Of a DNA stretch of 9,025 nucleotides, positions 1-6,374 are shown in pieces; the stretch's first letter is position 1; every line of letters starts with the position of its first letter. The notes under the pieces are model-generated. The model saw nothing but the letters and a program-made list of their open reading frames with translations. It did not search any database and was not told the origin of the DNA. Both the position numbers and the translations under genes were made by a program. This stretch comes from Bacillota bacterium (GTDB taxonomy: Bacteria > Bacillota > Clostridia > Peptostreptococcales > Anaerovoracaceae): the NCBI GenBank assembly GCA_029266295.1, contig JAQSXD010000129.1, positions 1 to 9,025 on the forward strand. Reading direction: 5' to 3'.

Positions 1-21
1 ACATAGAATATAAATTTTATG

Positions 22-50
22 TATTGTATCCTTTAAATTATTGGTATAAT
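22..50 (+). promoter_or_regulatory. Probable sigma-A promoter with extended -10 for the two-gene AT-rich cassette
   Basis: A perfect TATAAT (45-50) is preceded by TGG (42-44), giving the extended -10 form TGnTATAAT. A weak -35 candidate, TATTGT, lies at 22-27 with a 17-base spacer. Extended -10 promoters tolerate poor -35 boxes. The start of transcription would fall near 57, about 45 bases before the gene start at 104. The surrounding DNA is very AT-rich, so chance matches are common, but the perfect extended box at the right distance makes this a good candidate. Confidence 0.6.
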
Positions 51-103
51 CTAGAATATAATAATATTACTTCTATCTATTAAAACAAATGGAGGATATG
101 GGT

Positions 104-607
104 ATGAATATTGGCCTAAATAAAATTATGAACAAAGATGAAAAGATAATTGATACTCCAACCTTAAGGATTAAAGATAACATATTATCTTTTGACGACT
201 ATTTTATACTTGTAAGTAACATTTCACAAGTCTCCATTGCCCCAGTAACAAAAAAAGCATTTCCTAAAATGTCTATACTGTTGATTGTTGTCGGACTACT
301 ATTTTTTACAATGGAAAGTTTACCTTTCCTAATTATAGCACTAGCATTTGTTGGTGGTGGACTCTACCTTATTTATACAAACACACAAGAGAACAATAAT
401 CGCGGGGATAATCTTAGCATCCAAATGAATTCGGGAGAGTATTTTATATTTAATTGCAAAGATCGCGAATTCTTAAAGAAAATTATGGATGTTCTCCAAA
501 GCTGTGCCAACAAACTATTAACCGAGGCTAAAATAGATCTAACAAACTCCGTAATTAACTATGGAGATAATAATCTTATTTCAAATAAGGTGGAAGCACA
601 TGATTAA
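104..607 (+). CDS. Two-TM DUF6232-like membrane protein with a C-terminal amyloid-signalling-like motif
   Basis: The protein has 167 residues if it starts at ATG 104. GGAGG at 91-95 lies 8 bases before that codon. The in-frame ATGs at 89 and 98 overlap or crowd this site and are unlikely. Residues about 20-45 are polar and beta-rich, including the stretch FILVSNISQVSI. Two hydrophobic segments at about 56-70 and 74-91 form a helical hairpin. A beta strand pair and helix follow (about 103-138, with SGEYFIF then FLKKIMDVL). This layout resembles the DUF6232 family, whose function is unknown; the match is from memory of the pattern. The tail, residues 146-163, carries an NSVI..GDNN.I.N motif repeated at the start of the next protein. 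The gene overlaps that partner by 8 bases, which implies coupled translation. G+C is about 32%, far below the ligase gene downstream, which suggests acquisition by transfer. I infer a membrane-acting effector; its activity is unknown. Confidence 0.8.
   Translation: MNIGLNKIMNKDEKIIDTPTLRIKDNILSFDDYFILVSNISQVSIAPVTKKAFPKMSILLIVVGLLFFTMESLPFLIIALAFVGGGLYLIYTNTQENNNRGDNLSIQMNSGEYFIFNCKDREFLKKIMDVLQSCANKLLTEAKIDLTNSVINYGDNNLISNKVEAHD
539..592 (+). other. Amyloid-signalling-like motif, C-terminal copy
   Basis: This segment encodes residues 146-163 of the upstream protein, LTNSVINYGDNNLISNKV. Nine of 18 positions are identical to the N-terminal motif of the next protein: L, N, S, I, G, N, N, I and N. 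Most of the rest are conservative changes (V/I, D/N, K/Q, V/I). The hydrophobic-x-x-G-(D/N)-N-N core resembles RHIM-like and 'PP'/BASS motifs of bacterial amyloid signalling. Six of the nine identical residues use different codons, so the similarity is kept at protein level and is not a fresh DNA duplication. Confidence 0.65.
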
Positions 608-908
608 TAATACGAATTTACATAATTCCATCATAACTATCGGCAATAATAATACAATCAATAACCAAATATCCGAAGAGGCCGTAGATTGGGAGATGTT
701 AGAATGCGAATTTTTAAATTTATTACACGCAATGCCTATGAACTCTGAAGCCTCAAATACAGTCAGATCTGCATTCAAGCATACCGTGGCAAAAGACAAA
801 GGGAAACTATTTGATTTCATTAAATCCCATGCCAGCTTTTTTACCTCAAGTTTGTTTCATAACTCAGCAAGCACGTTATTAATTCATTTTATTAATAATC
901 TACAATGA
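600..908 (+). CDS. Small protein: N-terminal amyloid-signalling-like motif plus helical domain
   Basis: The protein has 102 residues. ATG 600 is chosen because AAGGTGG (586-592) sits 7 bases upstream; an in-frame ATG at 561 has no ribosome binding site. The gene starts inside the last codons of the membrane-protein gene (8-base overlap), so translation is probably coupled. Residues 7-24 carry the motif LHNSIITIGNNNTINNQI, matching the tail of the upstream protein. After a short acidic linker, residues about 29-102 look like four amphipathic helices (start DWEMLE; a KDKGKLFDFIK helix; a hydrophobic last helix with LLIHFI). This small helical domain resembles ones that follow NIGDNN-type motifs in other bacterial proteins, but I cannot name a family. 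It has no enzyme motif, NLR ATPase or repeat sensor. It may be the sensor, adaptor or inhibitor partner of the upstream protein. G+C is about 33%. Confidence 0.75.
   Translation: MINNTNLHNSIITIGNNNTINNQISEEAVDWEMLECEFLNLLHAMPMNSEASNTVRSAFKHTVAKDKGKLFDFIKSHASFFTSSLFHNSASTLLIHFINNLQ
618..671 (+). other. Amyloid-signalling-like motif, N-terminal copy
   Basis: This segment encodes residues 7-24 of the 102-residue protein, LHNSIITIGNNNTINNQI. It is the partner of the motif at 539-592. A C-terminal copy on one protein and an N-terminal copy on its neighbour is the arrangement known for effector and receptor pairs that signal by templated amyloid assembly. That it acts this way here is inference. 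Confidence 0.65.
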
Positions 909-957
909 TCAAAATTACACTTAAGTTGATTAAACAATTACCATAAATCAGATTAAT

Positions 958-999
958 AACCCCATGTACTGTTTAGGCTGATGTACATGGGGTTGTTTG
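958..999 (+). terminator. Hairpin terminator after the two-gene cassette, possibly bidirectional
   Basis: A perfect 12-bp inverted repeat pairs AACCCCATGTAC (958-969) with GTACATGGGGTT (983-994) around a 13-base loop. On the + strand it is followed by a short T-rich run, GTTTGG. It lies 50 bases past the stop of the small helical protein. The facing ligD gene stops at 1029, so the same hairpin may also end ligD transcripts, but the minus-strand T-run (TTATTAAT) is weak too. Confidence 0.6.
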
Positions 1000-1028
1000 G
1001 GCTAATTATTAGCAACCCTGTTTTCAAC

Positions 1029-3662
1029 TCACTTCATCCTCTGATCAATCCGAAAAAAATCGCTCCAAGGATCCTCTCCTCTACGGACTCGTGCTAAAGC
1101 CTCCTCCATGTTGATGCCATCGGGTGCCACTGTATTGAGTTCTTCCCATTGGATTGGCATGGAAACTCTTGCCCCATTCCTGGCTCGCAAAGAATATGGG
1201 GCAATGCTTGTAGCACCTCTACCGTTTCGAATCCAGTCGATGAAAATTTTGCCTTTTCGGTTAAGCTTCCTCACATTACTGGTGTAGCGATCGGGCCATT
1301 TGGCCTCCATCACCATAGCGATTCGTTTGGCAAAATCATAAAAGGTATCCCAGTCCACGGAGGGCTTGAAAGGTACCACCACGTGATACCCTTTTCCGCC
1401 GCTGGTCTTGAGAAAGGAAGTGAGAGAAAGTTCTTCTAGGATGCTTTTCACATCCCGCACTCCCTGTCGCACCGTCTCCAGATCCATTCCCTCATCAGGA
1501 TCCAAGTCAAAGACCATGATATCGGGCCGATCCAGATCGTCAGCTCTGCTTCCCCAGGTATGAAATTCTATGCTTCCCATCTGTGCCTCATAAATAAGAC
1601 CAGCAGCATCCTCTATATAAAAATATTCCTCCTGCTCCCCTCTGCTGTTAATAACGGGTCTTATAGAGATTGCCTTGTGGTCGTTACCGGGATGTTTTTT
1701 AAAAAAGCAGGTTTGAGAAACTCCTTTCGGGCAGCGAACGATACTTAATATCCGATTCGCAACATAGGGCAGCATGCGTTCCGATACAGTCGCATAATAC
1801 CGTACCACATCCGCCTTCGTTATGGCCTGCTCCTCAAAGAGCACCTTGTTCGGGCTGCTGATTTTTATCCCTTCTATGATTAGACTGTTTCCGTCCTTAA
1901 CTTCTCCTCCCATAAAAGAATCCTCCTCTTGTTGATGATTCTCCTCAATTTCATCTTCTTCCAGAGTTACCGAAGCGACTTCTCGTCTGATGTCACTTGG
2001 TTCCTTGTCCGTACGAAGCCCTTTAAAGCTTGCCTGTCTTAGCAGGTTCTCCTCAGTCCATTCCGCAAACTTGATTTCCGCAACCAACTCGGGTTCAAGC
2101 CATGTAATTTGTTCATTTTTCCTGTGCTCCAGATTCTTTGGCAATATACTTCCCGGTTCACACTTGAATGGACTTTCTATTCTTTTGATCAAAGCAAATC
2201 TCGCTTCCAGTTCCTTCCTCATTCGCTCCGTGAAACCTGTTCCCGCACGTCCTGCATAAATCAGATCACTGCCCTCGTAATACCCCAGTAAAAGGGCGCT
2301 GACGCCACTCGTCTTTTTGTCGGTAAGGGTATAGCCTCCGATGACAAATTCCTGCCGTTTATCGCACTTCAGCTTGATCCAGTCGCCGTTTCTAGTTCCG
2401 CTGTAAATGGAGTCCACTCTCTTTCCCACGATTCCCTCCATGCTGCCTTGACAGGCTGCAAGGAAGCATTGCGTTCCATTTCCTTGAACGTGCTGGCTGT
2501 AATACAAACTCCCCGGCGCATCCTGCATCAGCGTTTTCAGGAGCTCCTTTCGTTCAAGAAGTGGACGGCTTCTCAAATCCTCCCCGCCTAAGGCAAGTAA
2601 ATCAAACACGATATAGGTGAGCCTCTGACCCTTAGGATTTTTCATAAAGCTTTGAAGCGCCTGAAAATCTGTTTTTCCCGAAGCATCTGTGATAGCCATT
2701 TCACCATCCAAAACCATGGCTCTCCCTGCAGCCCAATCTGCCAGCACATCTGCGACCTCCCGAAATCGGTTTGTATAATCGTTTTCGTTTCTTGTCATGA
2801 GACGCACACTGCTGCCCTCCAGATAAGCGACGATTCGATATCCGTCATATTTCATTTCAAAGATCCAATCTGGACCCTCGGGAATTGTTGTGATCAGTTT
2901 GGCGAGCTGTACTGTGATATTGTAAAATGGATTTCTTATGGTTTTCTCAGCCTCTCCCTCTGCGATTTCCTCCATGGTCCGGCCGGTTCTGATGCTGGTT
3001 GTAAATTCAGAGAGCTCATTGTCAGTTTCCTGATTCGCCTCTGTTTTGTCTTCCTCATTTATGTTTGGTATCGTTTTGACCGGTTTATTCCATTTGTTGT
3101 ACTTTGCCGAGGGATCTTTAGACTTTGCATATTCATCTTTTTCTTTTAGAAGCAGCCAGTTTTTTTTATCTTCACCAGATTTGGGTTTCAGACGAATCAA
3201 CGCCCATTTTCCCTTTAGCCTTCTTCCTCTGAGTATAAACTTAAGGGTGCCGCTGATGAGACCTTCCTCCACATCCATCTGAGGCTGCGTTTCCCAATAG
3301 CCCTCATCCCAAATCATCACCACGCCCCCGCCGTACTCGCCCTTGGGAATCGTCCCCTCAAAGTTCCTGTACTCCAGCGGGTGATCCTCAACCTGTACCG
3401 CAAGTCTTCGGTCTCTGGTATTGTAGGACGGCACTTTGGGAACTGCCCAGCTCAGCAGCGCTCCGTCCCATTCAAGGCGCAGGTCGTAATGATCTCTGCT
3501 GGCCGCATGGTGCTGAACCACAAATCGCAAATGTCCTTCCGTCTCTTCCAAACGTCCGCGCGGTTCCTCCACACTCCCCCGTTGCTCTTCTGCACCGCCG
3601 TGGGGCTCTTCTGTAACGCTAAAATTTCGTTTTTGATTATATTCCCCGAGCTTTATCGTCAT
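1029..3662 (-). CDS. ligD: ATP-dependent DNA ligase D, phosphoesterase-ligase-polymerase (bacterial NHEJ)
   Basis: LigD repairs double-strand breaks with Ku: it trims 3' ends, fills gaps and seals nicks. The 877-residue protein has the Pseudomonas-type order. The 3'-phosphoesterase (about 45-180) has HYDLRLE (58-64) and VEDHPLEY, with H52, H58, D60, R62, E92, D93 and H94 matching known active-site positions. The ligase (about 250-560) has motif I EMKYDGYR with adenylated Lys271, EGIVGKR (409-415) and DWIKLKC (427-433). An acidic linker (568-581) leads to the primase-like polymerase (about 592-870), with FHTWGSR (700-706), FDLDP with D719 and D721, TSGGKGYH (753-760) and D809. All three domains look intact. 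The frame extends to GTG 3719, but ATG 3662 is preferred: GGAAGGA lies 12 bases upstream, a -10-like box overlaps the longer start, and MTIKLGEYNQKRNF fits family N-termini. A heptad repeat (18-45) precedes the first domain. No Ku gene is adjacent. Confidence 0.95.
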   Translation of the reverse strand: MTIKLGEYNQKRNFSVTEEPHGGAEEQRGSVEEPRGRLEETEGHLRFVVQHHAASRDHYDLRLEWDGALLSWAVPKVPSYNTRDRRLAVQVEDHPLEYRNFEGTIPKGEYGGGVVMIWDEGYWETQPQMDVEEGLISGTLKFILRGRRLKGKWALIRLKPKSGEDKKNWLLLKEKDEYAKSKDPSAKYNKWNKPVKTIPNINEEDKTEANQETDNELSEFTTSIRTGRTMEEIAEGEAEKTIRNPFYNITVQLAKLITTIPEGPDWIFEMKYDGYRIVAYLEGSSVRLMTRNENDYTNRFREVADVLADWAAGRAMVLDGEMAITDASGKTDFQALQSFMKNPKGQRLTYIVFDLLALGGEDLRSRPLLERKELLKTLMQDAPGSLYYSQHVQGNGTQCFLAACQGSMEGIVGKRVDSIYSGTRNGDWIKLKCDKRQEFVIGGYTLTDKKTSGVSALLLGYYEGSDLIYAGRAGTGFTERMRKELEARFALIKRIESPFKCEPGSILPKNLEHRKNEQITWLEPELVAEIKFAEWTEENLLRQASFKGLRTDKEPSDIRREVASVTLEEDEIEENHQQEEDSFMGGEVKDGNSLIIEGIKISSPNKVLFEEQAITKADVVRYYATVSERMLPYVANRILSIVRCPKGVSQTCFFKKHPGNDHKAISIRPVINSRGEQEEYFYIEDAAGLIYEAQMGSIEFHTWGSRADDLDRPDIMVFDLDPDEGMDLETVRQGVRDVKSILEELSLTSFLKTSGGKGYHVVVPFKPSVDWDTFYDFAKRIAMVMEAKWPDRYTSNVRKLNRKGKIFIDWIRNGRGATSIAPYSLRARNGARVSMPIQWEELNTVAPDGINMEEALARVRRGEDPWSDFFRIDQRMK
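3528..3611 (-). repeat. Four-copy heptad repeat EExxGxx in the N-terminal region of LigD
   Basis: Residues 18-45 of LigD read as four successive 7-residue units: EEPHGGA, EEQRGSV, EEPRGRL and EETEGHL. Each begins with Glu-Glu and has Gly at position 5. The 21-base units are no longer identical (GAAGAG, GAAGAG, GAGGAA and GAAGAG at their starts), so the expansion is old or maintained. The segment sits between the usual N-terminal tail and the start of the phosphoesterase fold (LRFVVQHH). Confidence 0.85.
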
Positions 3663-3721
3663 GGTTCGTACACATCCTTCCGCTACAAGCAATCTCCGCT
3701 CACAAAAAACTGAATGCACTT

Positions 3722-3727
3722 ATTATA
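3722..3727 (-). promoter_or_regulatory. Possible -10 box of the ligD promoter
   Basis: The minus strand reads TATAAT at 3727-3722, 60 bases before the chosen ligD start. I see no good -35 box 16-18 bases upstream (GTGCGG there). If used, transcription would start near 3715, making the GTG at 3719 unusable and supporting initiation at 3662. Confidence 0.35.
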
Positions 3728-3772
3728 CCCAGCATTTTCGCATACCGCACTTTGCTGTACGCATTTCCAGTA

Positions 3773-3800
3773 TCTATCATTTTAACATTTCTATCATTTT
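3773..3800. repeat. Pair of 11-bp direct repeats between ligD and luxR
   Basis: TCTATCATTTT occurs at 3773-3783 and again at 3790-3800, 17 bases start to start. The pair lies in the 277-base divergent region between ligD and the LuxR-type gene, about 45 bases upstream of the ligD -10-like box. It could be a tandem protein-binding site, but the DNA is AT-rich and short repeats may occur by chance. Confidence 0.4.
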
Positions 3801-3872
3801 GAAGTCCAGTTTGTGCTAAAGTATAAATCATACCAGTCTAAGAAAGTAAATGCTTATTTTTCATTTCTGTTG

Positions 3873-3881
3873 TGGTAGAAT
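3873..3881 (+). promoter_or_regulatory. Possible extended -10 promoter of the LuxR-type gene
   Basis: TGGTAGAAT fits TGn followed by a one-mismatch -10 box (TAGAAT, 3876-3881). No convincing -35 box is present at 17 bases (CTTATT). Transcription would start near 3888, giving a leader of about 50 bases before GTG 3940. Confidence 0.35.
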
Positions 3882-3923
3882 AGCTCTAGAGTTCTTGCAT
3901 AGGAGGCGTGTTATACTTTGTTT

Positions 3924-3930
3924 AAGGAGG
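3924..3930 (+). promoter_or_regulatory. Ribosome binding site that fixes the luxR-type start at GTG 3940
   Basis: AAGGAGG is a perfect Shine-Dalgarno sequence. It lies 9 bases before the in-frame GTG at 3940. The out-of-frame ATG at 3933 is only 2 bases away from it, too close to use, and in-frame codons upstream (such as ATG 3850) have no such site. Confidence 0.8.
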
Positions 3931-3939
3931 GTATGTTTT

Positions 3940-4704
3940 GTGCTGGAAAAAAACGATCTGATATTGCTGAACGAAATCATTTATAAAGTTCACAGCCTGG
4001 AAGGGTTAGATGAAATGCGGCTCTCTGTTTTGAGGCTTTTAAAACATCTGATTCCTTACAATCAAGCTTCCTTCTATCTGGCCTCAAACCGGCCGGAGCA
4101 TCTCCTGTCCAATCCGGTGGCGGTCAACATACCGGACGAAAGCCTGCAAAACTACATTGAAAAATATGAAGACATCGATTATACTCGCTGGATCTTTATG
4201 AGCGGCAAAAGTATGGCGTACAGGGAAACAGATTTGTTCTCTGATGCAAAACGGGAAAGCGAGGTATTATATAAGGAAATGTATGCACCCGTTGGGATTC
4301 ATTATTCAGCCCAACTGAGCATTTCTTTGCACGATTCCTTTCTTGGAATTATTTCTTTATATCGTAATAAATCGGACGGGGATTTTTCAGAAGATCATCT
4401 TTTTATTCTGGAGCTTTTGAAGGAGCACCTTGCCTTCAGGCTGTATCAGAATGCCTCATCGCTGCAAAGCGGCGCTTCAGAGCTAAAGGGCAAAACGCAT
4501 TACGATACCTCCCACTATATCAACCAGTTTCACTTAACCGTTCGGGAAGTTGAGGTTCTCGGACTGCTTCTTGGAGGTCTTTCGGGAGTCAGGATTTGTG
4601 AGGTGCTTTGCATCAGCCCTCATACCTTGAAAAAACATACGCTCAGCATTTATAAAAAGCTGAGCGTCAGTAGTCGCTGGGAACTGTTTCATCTTGATTT
4701 ATAA
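3940..4704 (+). CDS. LuxR-family transcription regulator with GAF-like sensor domain
   Basis: The protein has 254 residues starting at GTG 3940, as fixed by AAGGAGG 9 bases upstream. Residues 1 to about 165 look like a GAF-type sensor: an opening helix (LLNEIIYKVHSLEGLDEM), a central beta-rich region, and the typical closing strand and helix LGIISLYR...DFSEDHLFILELLKEHLAF. The last 57 residues (198-254) are a canonical LuxR/FixJ helix-turn-helix, with LTVREVEVLGLLLGGLS, ISPHTLKKHTLSIYKKL and VSSRWEL. No receiver-domain phosphorylation motif or AHL-binding signature is visible, so the ligand is unknown. The gene stands alone, converging on the MATE-amidohydrolase operon with an 8-base gap between stops, and is divergent from ligD. 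It may regulate either neighbour or itself. A hairpin in its last 80 bases seems to serve the opposite strand as a terminator. Confidence 0.88.
   Translation: MLEKNDLILLNEIIYKVHSLEGLDEMRLSVLRLLKHLIPYNQASFYLASNRPEHLLSNPVAVNIPDESLQNYIEKYEDIDYTRWIFMSGKSMAYRETDLFSDAKRESEVLYKEMYAPVGIHYSAQLSISLHDSFLGIISLYRNKSDGDFSEDHLFILELLKEHLAFRLYQNASSLQSGASELKGKTHYDTSHYINQFHLTVREVEVLGLLLGGLSGVRICEVLCISPHTLKKHTLSIYKKLSVSSRWELFHLDL
4630..4667 (-). terminator. Terminator of the MATE-amidohydrolase operon, inside the luxR coding sequence
   Basis: A perfect 9-bp inverted repeat pairs ACGCTCAGC (4639-4647) with GCTGAGCGT (4659-4667) around an 11-base loop. Read on the minus strand it is followed after 3 bases by TTTTTT (4635-4630), the shape of a Rho-independent terminator. 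It lies about 45 bases past the amidohydrolase stop. No T-run follows on the + strand, so it should act only on minus-strand transcripts. The same bases encode helix-turn-helix residues TLSIYKKLSV of the regulator. Confidence 0.65.
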
Positions 4705-4712
4705 GGGGTCAT

Positions 4713-6362
4713 TTATCGAGTTTCATGCTCCATGTCATATACGATTTTTCCGTCCATAACGGTCAGGACAACTTTACATTCCTTGATTTCTTCGCTTGGT
4801 ATGGTAAATAAATCCCTGCTGAGCACTGCGATATCCGCCAGCTTACCCTCCTCAAGCGTCCCCAATTCTTCTTCTCTGCCATAAACAAAGGCTCCTCCGT
4901 AGGTATAAGCACGCAATGCCGCTGCCAGCGTAATCGCTTCCTCCGGGTTTACCCCGGAAGGCCTCCCATCGTCATCACAACGAGTAACCGCCGCATAAAT
5001 ACTAGGAAATGGGTTGAAATCTACCACCGGATAATCGGTTCCAAAGGCCAGCATGGCACCAGAGGTAAGCAGCGAGCGGTGAGGCCATTCGGTTTTACTT
5101 CTCTCCACACCCATGCGCAGAAGCTTTTCCCCCGAGTCCTGAATCAGATGATATGGCTGCATGGATGCAACAACACCCAGCTTCTCAAACCGCGGAAGAT
5201 CAAACGGGTGAATGGTTTCACAGTGTTCTATGGTGTTTCTCAGCTTTCTTTCGTTCCCTGGATTTTCATTGACCAAGTTGGAAGCTTCGAAAATGTCCAG
5301 TGCCATACGCACCGCCCCGTCACCGATGGCGTGAAATCTGACCCCAAAGCCCTCACGATTTGCTCTGATCGTACACCTTTCCAGGACTTCTTTTGAATAA
5401 ATTGGTTTTCCGGCTGTATCAGGAGCATCTTCGTAAGGTTCCAGCAGGTACGCCGTATGGGTGGAAGTAACCCCGTCTACAAATTGCTTTAAACCGGAAA
5501 TCCGCAGTTTCTCGGAGCAGAATTCATCGCGAAGTTTCACTGCATTCTCATAATCCGGCTCCGTTCCCAGGGCAGGATAGATATGAATTCTCAGTGTCAG
5601 CTCTCCTTCTGCTTCCATCTCCCGAATCACTCTGTAAGTGTTTCTGGTGGCATCACAAATCCTGTCCGCAGACATTTCACTGACGGAAGTAACGCCGCAG
5701 CTATTGATATAGCGGAAAAAATCCTTTTGCAGCTGCTTCATCTGATCTTTGGGCAGATCCATGACTTGATCCATTGCAGGCAAAAACGCCTCCGGTTCAA
5801 ACAACAAACCGTTTAATCTGCCGTCCTCAAATTTGCCGATCTCACCGCTTTCAAGGATTTCATCTCCGGAGATGCCAGCTTCCGCGAGCGCTCTGGTATT
5901 CAGCCAGAAGGTATGGACATCTGCGGAAATCAGGTAAACCGGAATATCCGGGAAGACTCTGTCTAGAGAAGTGCAGGTCGGCAGCGGTGCATCGCCCCAG
6001 TTTGCGGGAAACCAGCCGATCCCGATGATCCTCTTCTTTTCCGGATGAAGCTTGGCATACGCTTCCACCATCTGAACGCACTCCGCTTCGGATGAGGAGT
6101 ATGTAATCTCGCTGCACATGTGCTCACTGGCCGCTATTGCTCCCATGAAATAATGAACATGGGCATCGACAAAGCCCGGCAGGATCAAATGATCTTGATA
6201 ATCTAAGCACTTTGCCTCAGGTCCGGACAGGTGCTCAAATTGACTCTCCCTGCCAACGGCGCAGATCTTGTTTCCCTTGATTGCCACAAATCCCGGAAAT
6301 GGTGCCTCGCCCAGGCCTGTAAATATTGCGTTGCTTTTCAAAATGATATCGGCAGTCTCCAT
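4713..6362 (-). CDS. YtcJ-like metal-dependent amidohydrolase (amidohydrolase family 3)
   Basis: The enzyme is a 549-residue cytoplasmic hydrolase of the amidohydrolase superfamily, COG1574/YtcJ type. It has the usual small beta-sandwich formed by both ends plus a TIM barrel. Metal-site residues are visible in order: HxH at H68 and H70 (GFVDAHVH), K292 (GLKQFVDG) as candidate bridging lysine, H344 in FHAIGDGA, H380 in IEHCE and D443 in AFGTDYPV. The C-terminal GTLEEGKLADIAVLS is typical. The start at 6362 follows AGGAGG (6368-6373) by 5 bases. No signal peptide is seen. The gene lies 12 bases after the MATE gene, so the two are almost certainly one operon. The family acts on amide, ester or carbamate-type bonds, with substrates mostly unknown. 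Context suggests the substrate or product is exported by the pump, which is inference. Confidence 0.9.
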   Translation of the reverse strand: METADIILKSNAIFTGLGEAPFPGFVAIKGNKICAVGRESQFEHLSGPEAKCLDYQDHLILPGFVDAHVHYFMGAIAASEHMCSEITYSSSEAECVQMVEAYAKLHPEKKRIIGIGWFPANWGDAPLPTCTSLDRVFPDIPVYLISADVHTFWLNTRALAEAGISGDEILESGEIGKFEDGRLNGLLFEPEAFLPAMDQVMDLPKDQMKQLQKDFFRYINSCGVTSVSEMSADRICDATRNTYRVIREMEAEGELTLRIHIYPALGTEPDYENAVKLRDEFCSEKLRISGLKQFVDGVTSTHTAYLLEPYEDAPDTAGKPIYSKEVLERCTIRANREGFGVRFHAIGDGAVRMALDIFEASNLVNENPGNERKLRNTIEHCETIHPFDLPRFEKLGVVASMQPYHLIQDSGEKLLRMGVERSKTEWPHRSLLTSGAMLAFGTDYPVVDFNPFPSIYAAVTRCDDDGRPSGVNPEEAITLAAALRAYTYGGAFVYGREEELGTLEEGKLADIAVLSRDLFTIPSEEIKECKVVLTVMDGKIVYDMEHETR

Positions 6363-6374
6363 ATCGTCCTCCTA

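Noticed and set aside
89..103. Start of the membrane protein at ATG 89 or 98
   Set aside because: GGAGG at 91-95 overlaps ATG 89 and is only 2 bases from ATG 98, so it best serves ATG 104.
561..599. Start of the small helical protein at ATG 561
   Set aside because: No ribosome binding site precedes it, and it would add residues unlike the rest of the protein. ATG 600 has AAGGTGG at good spacing.
581..820. 79-codon open frame on the minus strand
   Set aside because: It is antisense to the small helical protein and has no ribosome binding site or recognisable protein pattern.
1001..1013. GCTAATTATTAGC palindrome near the ligD stop
   Set aside because: With a one-base centre it cannot form a stable RNA hairpin, and it has no T-run of its own. 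The 958-994 hairpin is the better terminator.
2652..3149. 165-codon open frame on the + strand within ligD
   Set aside because: It is fully antisense to intact LigD domains. Its translation is cysteine- and phenylalanine-rich, as expected from antisense reading.
3663..3719. Longer LigD starting at GTG 3719
   Set aside because: There is no ribosome binding site, a TATAAT box lies directly upstream, and the extra 19 residues do not resemble LigD N-termini.
3933..3983. Short upstream frame starting at ATG 3933 overlapping the LuxR-type start
   Set aside because: The Shine-Dalgarno site is only 2 bases from this ATG, so initiation is unlikely, and the peptide has no leader-peptide character.
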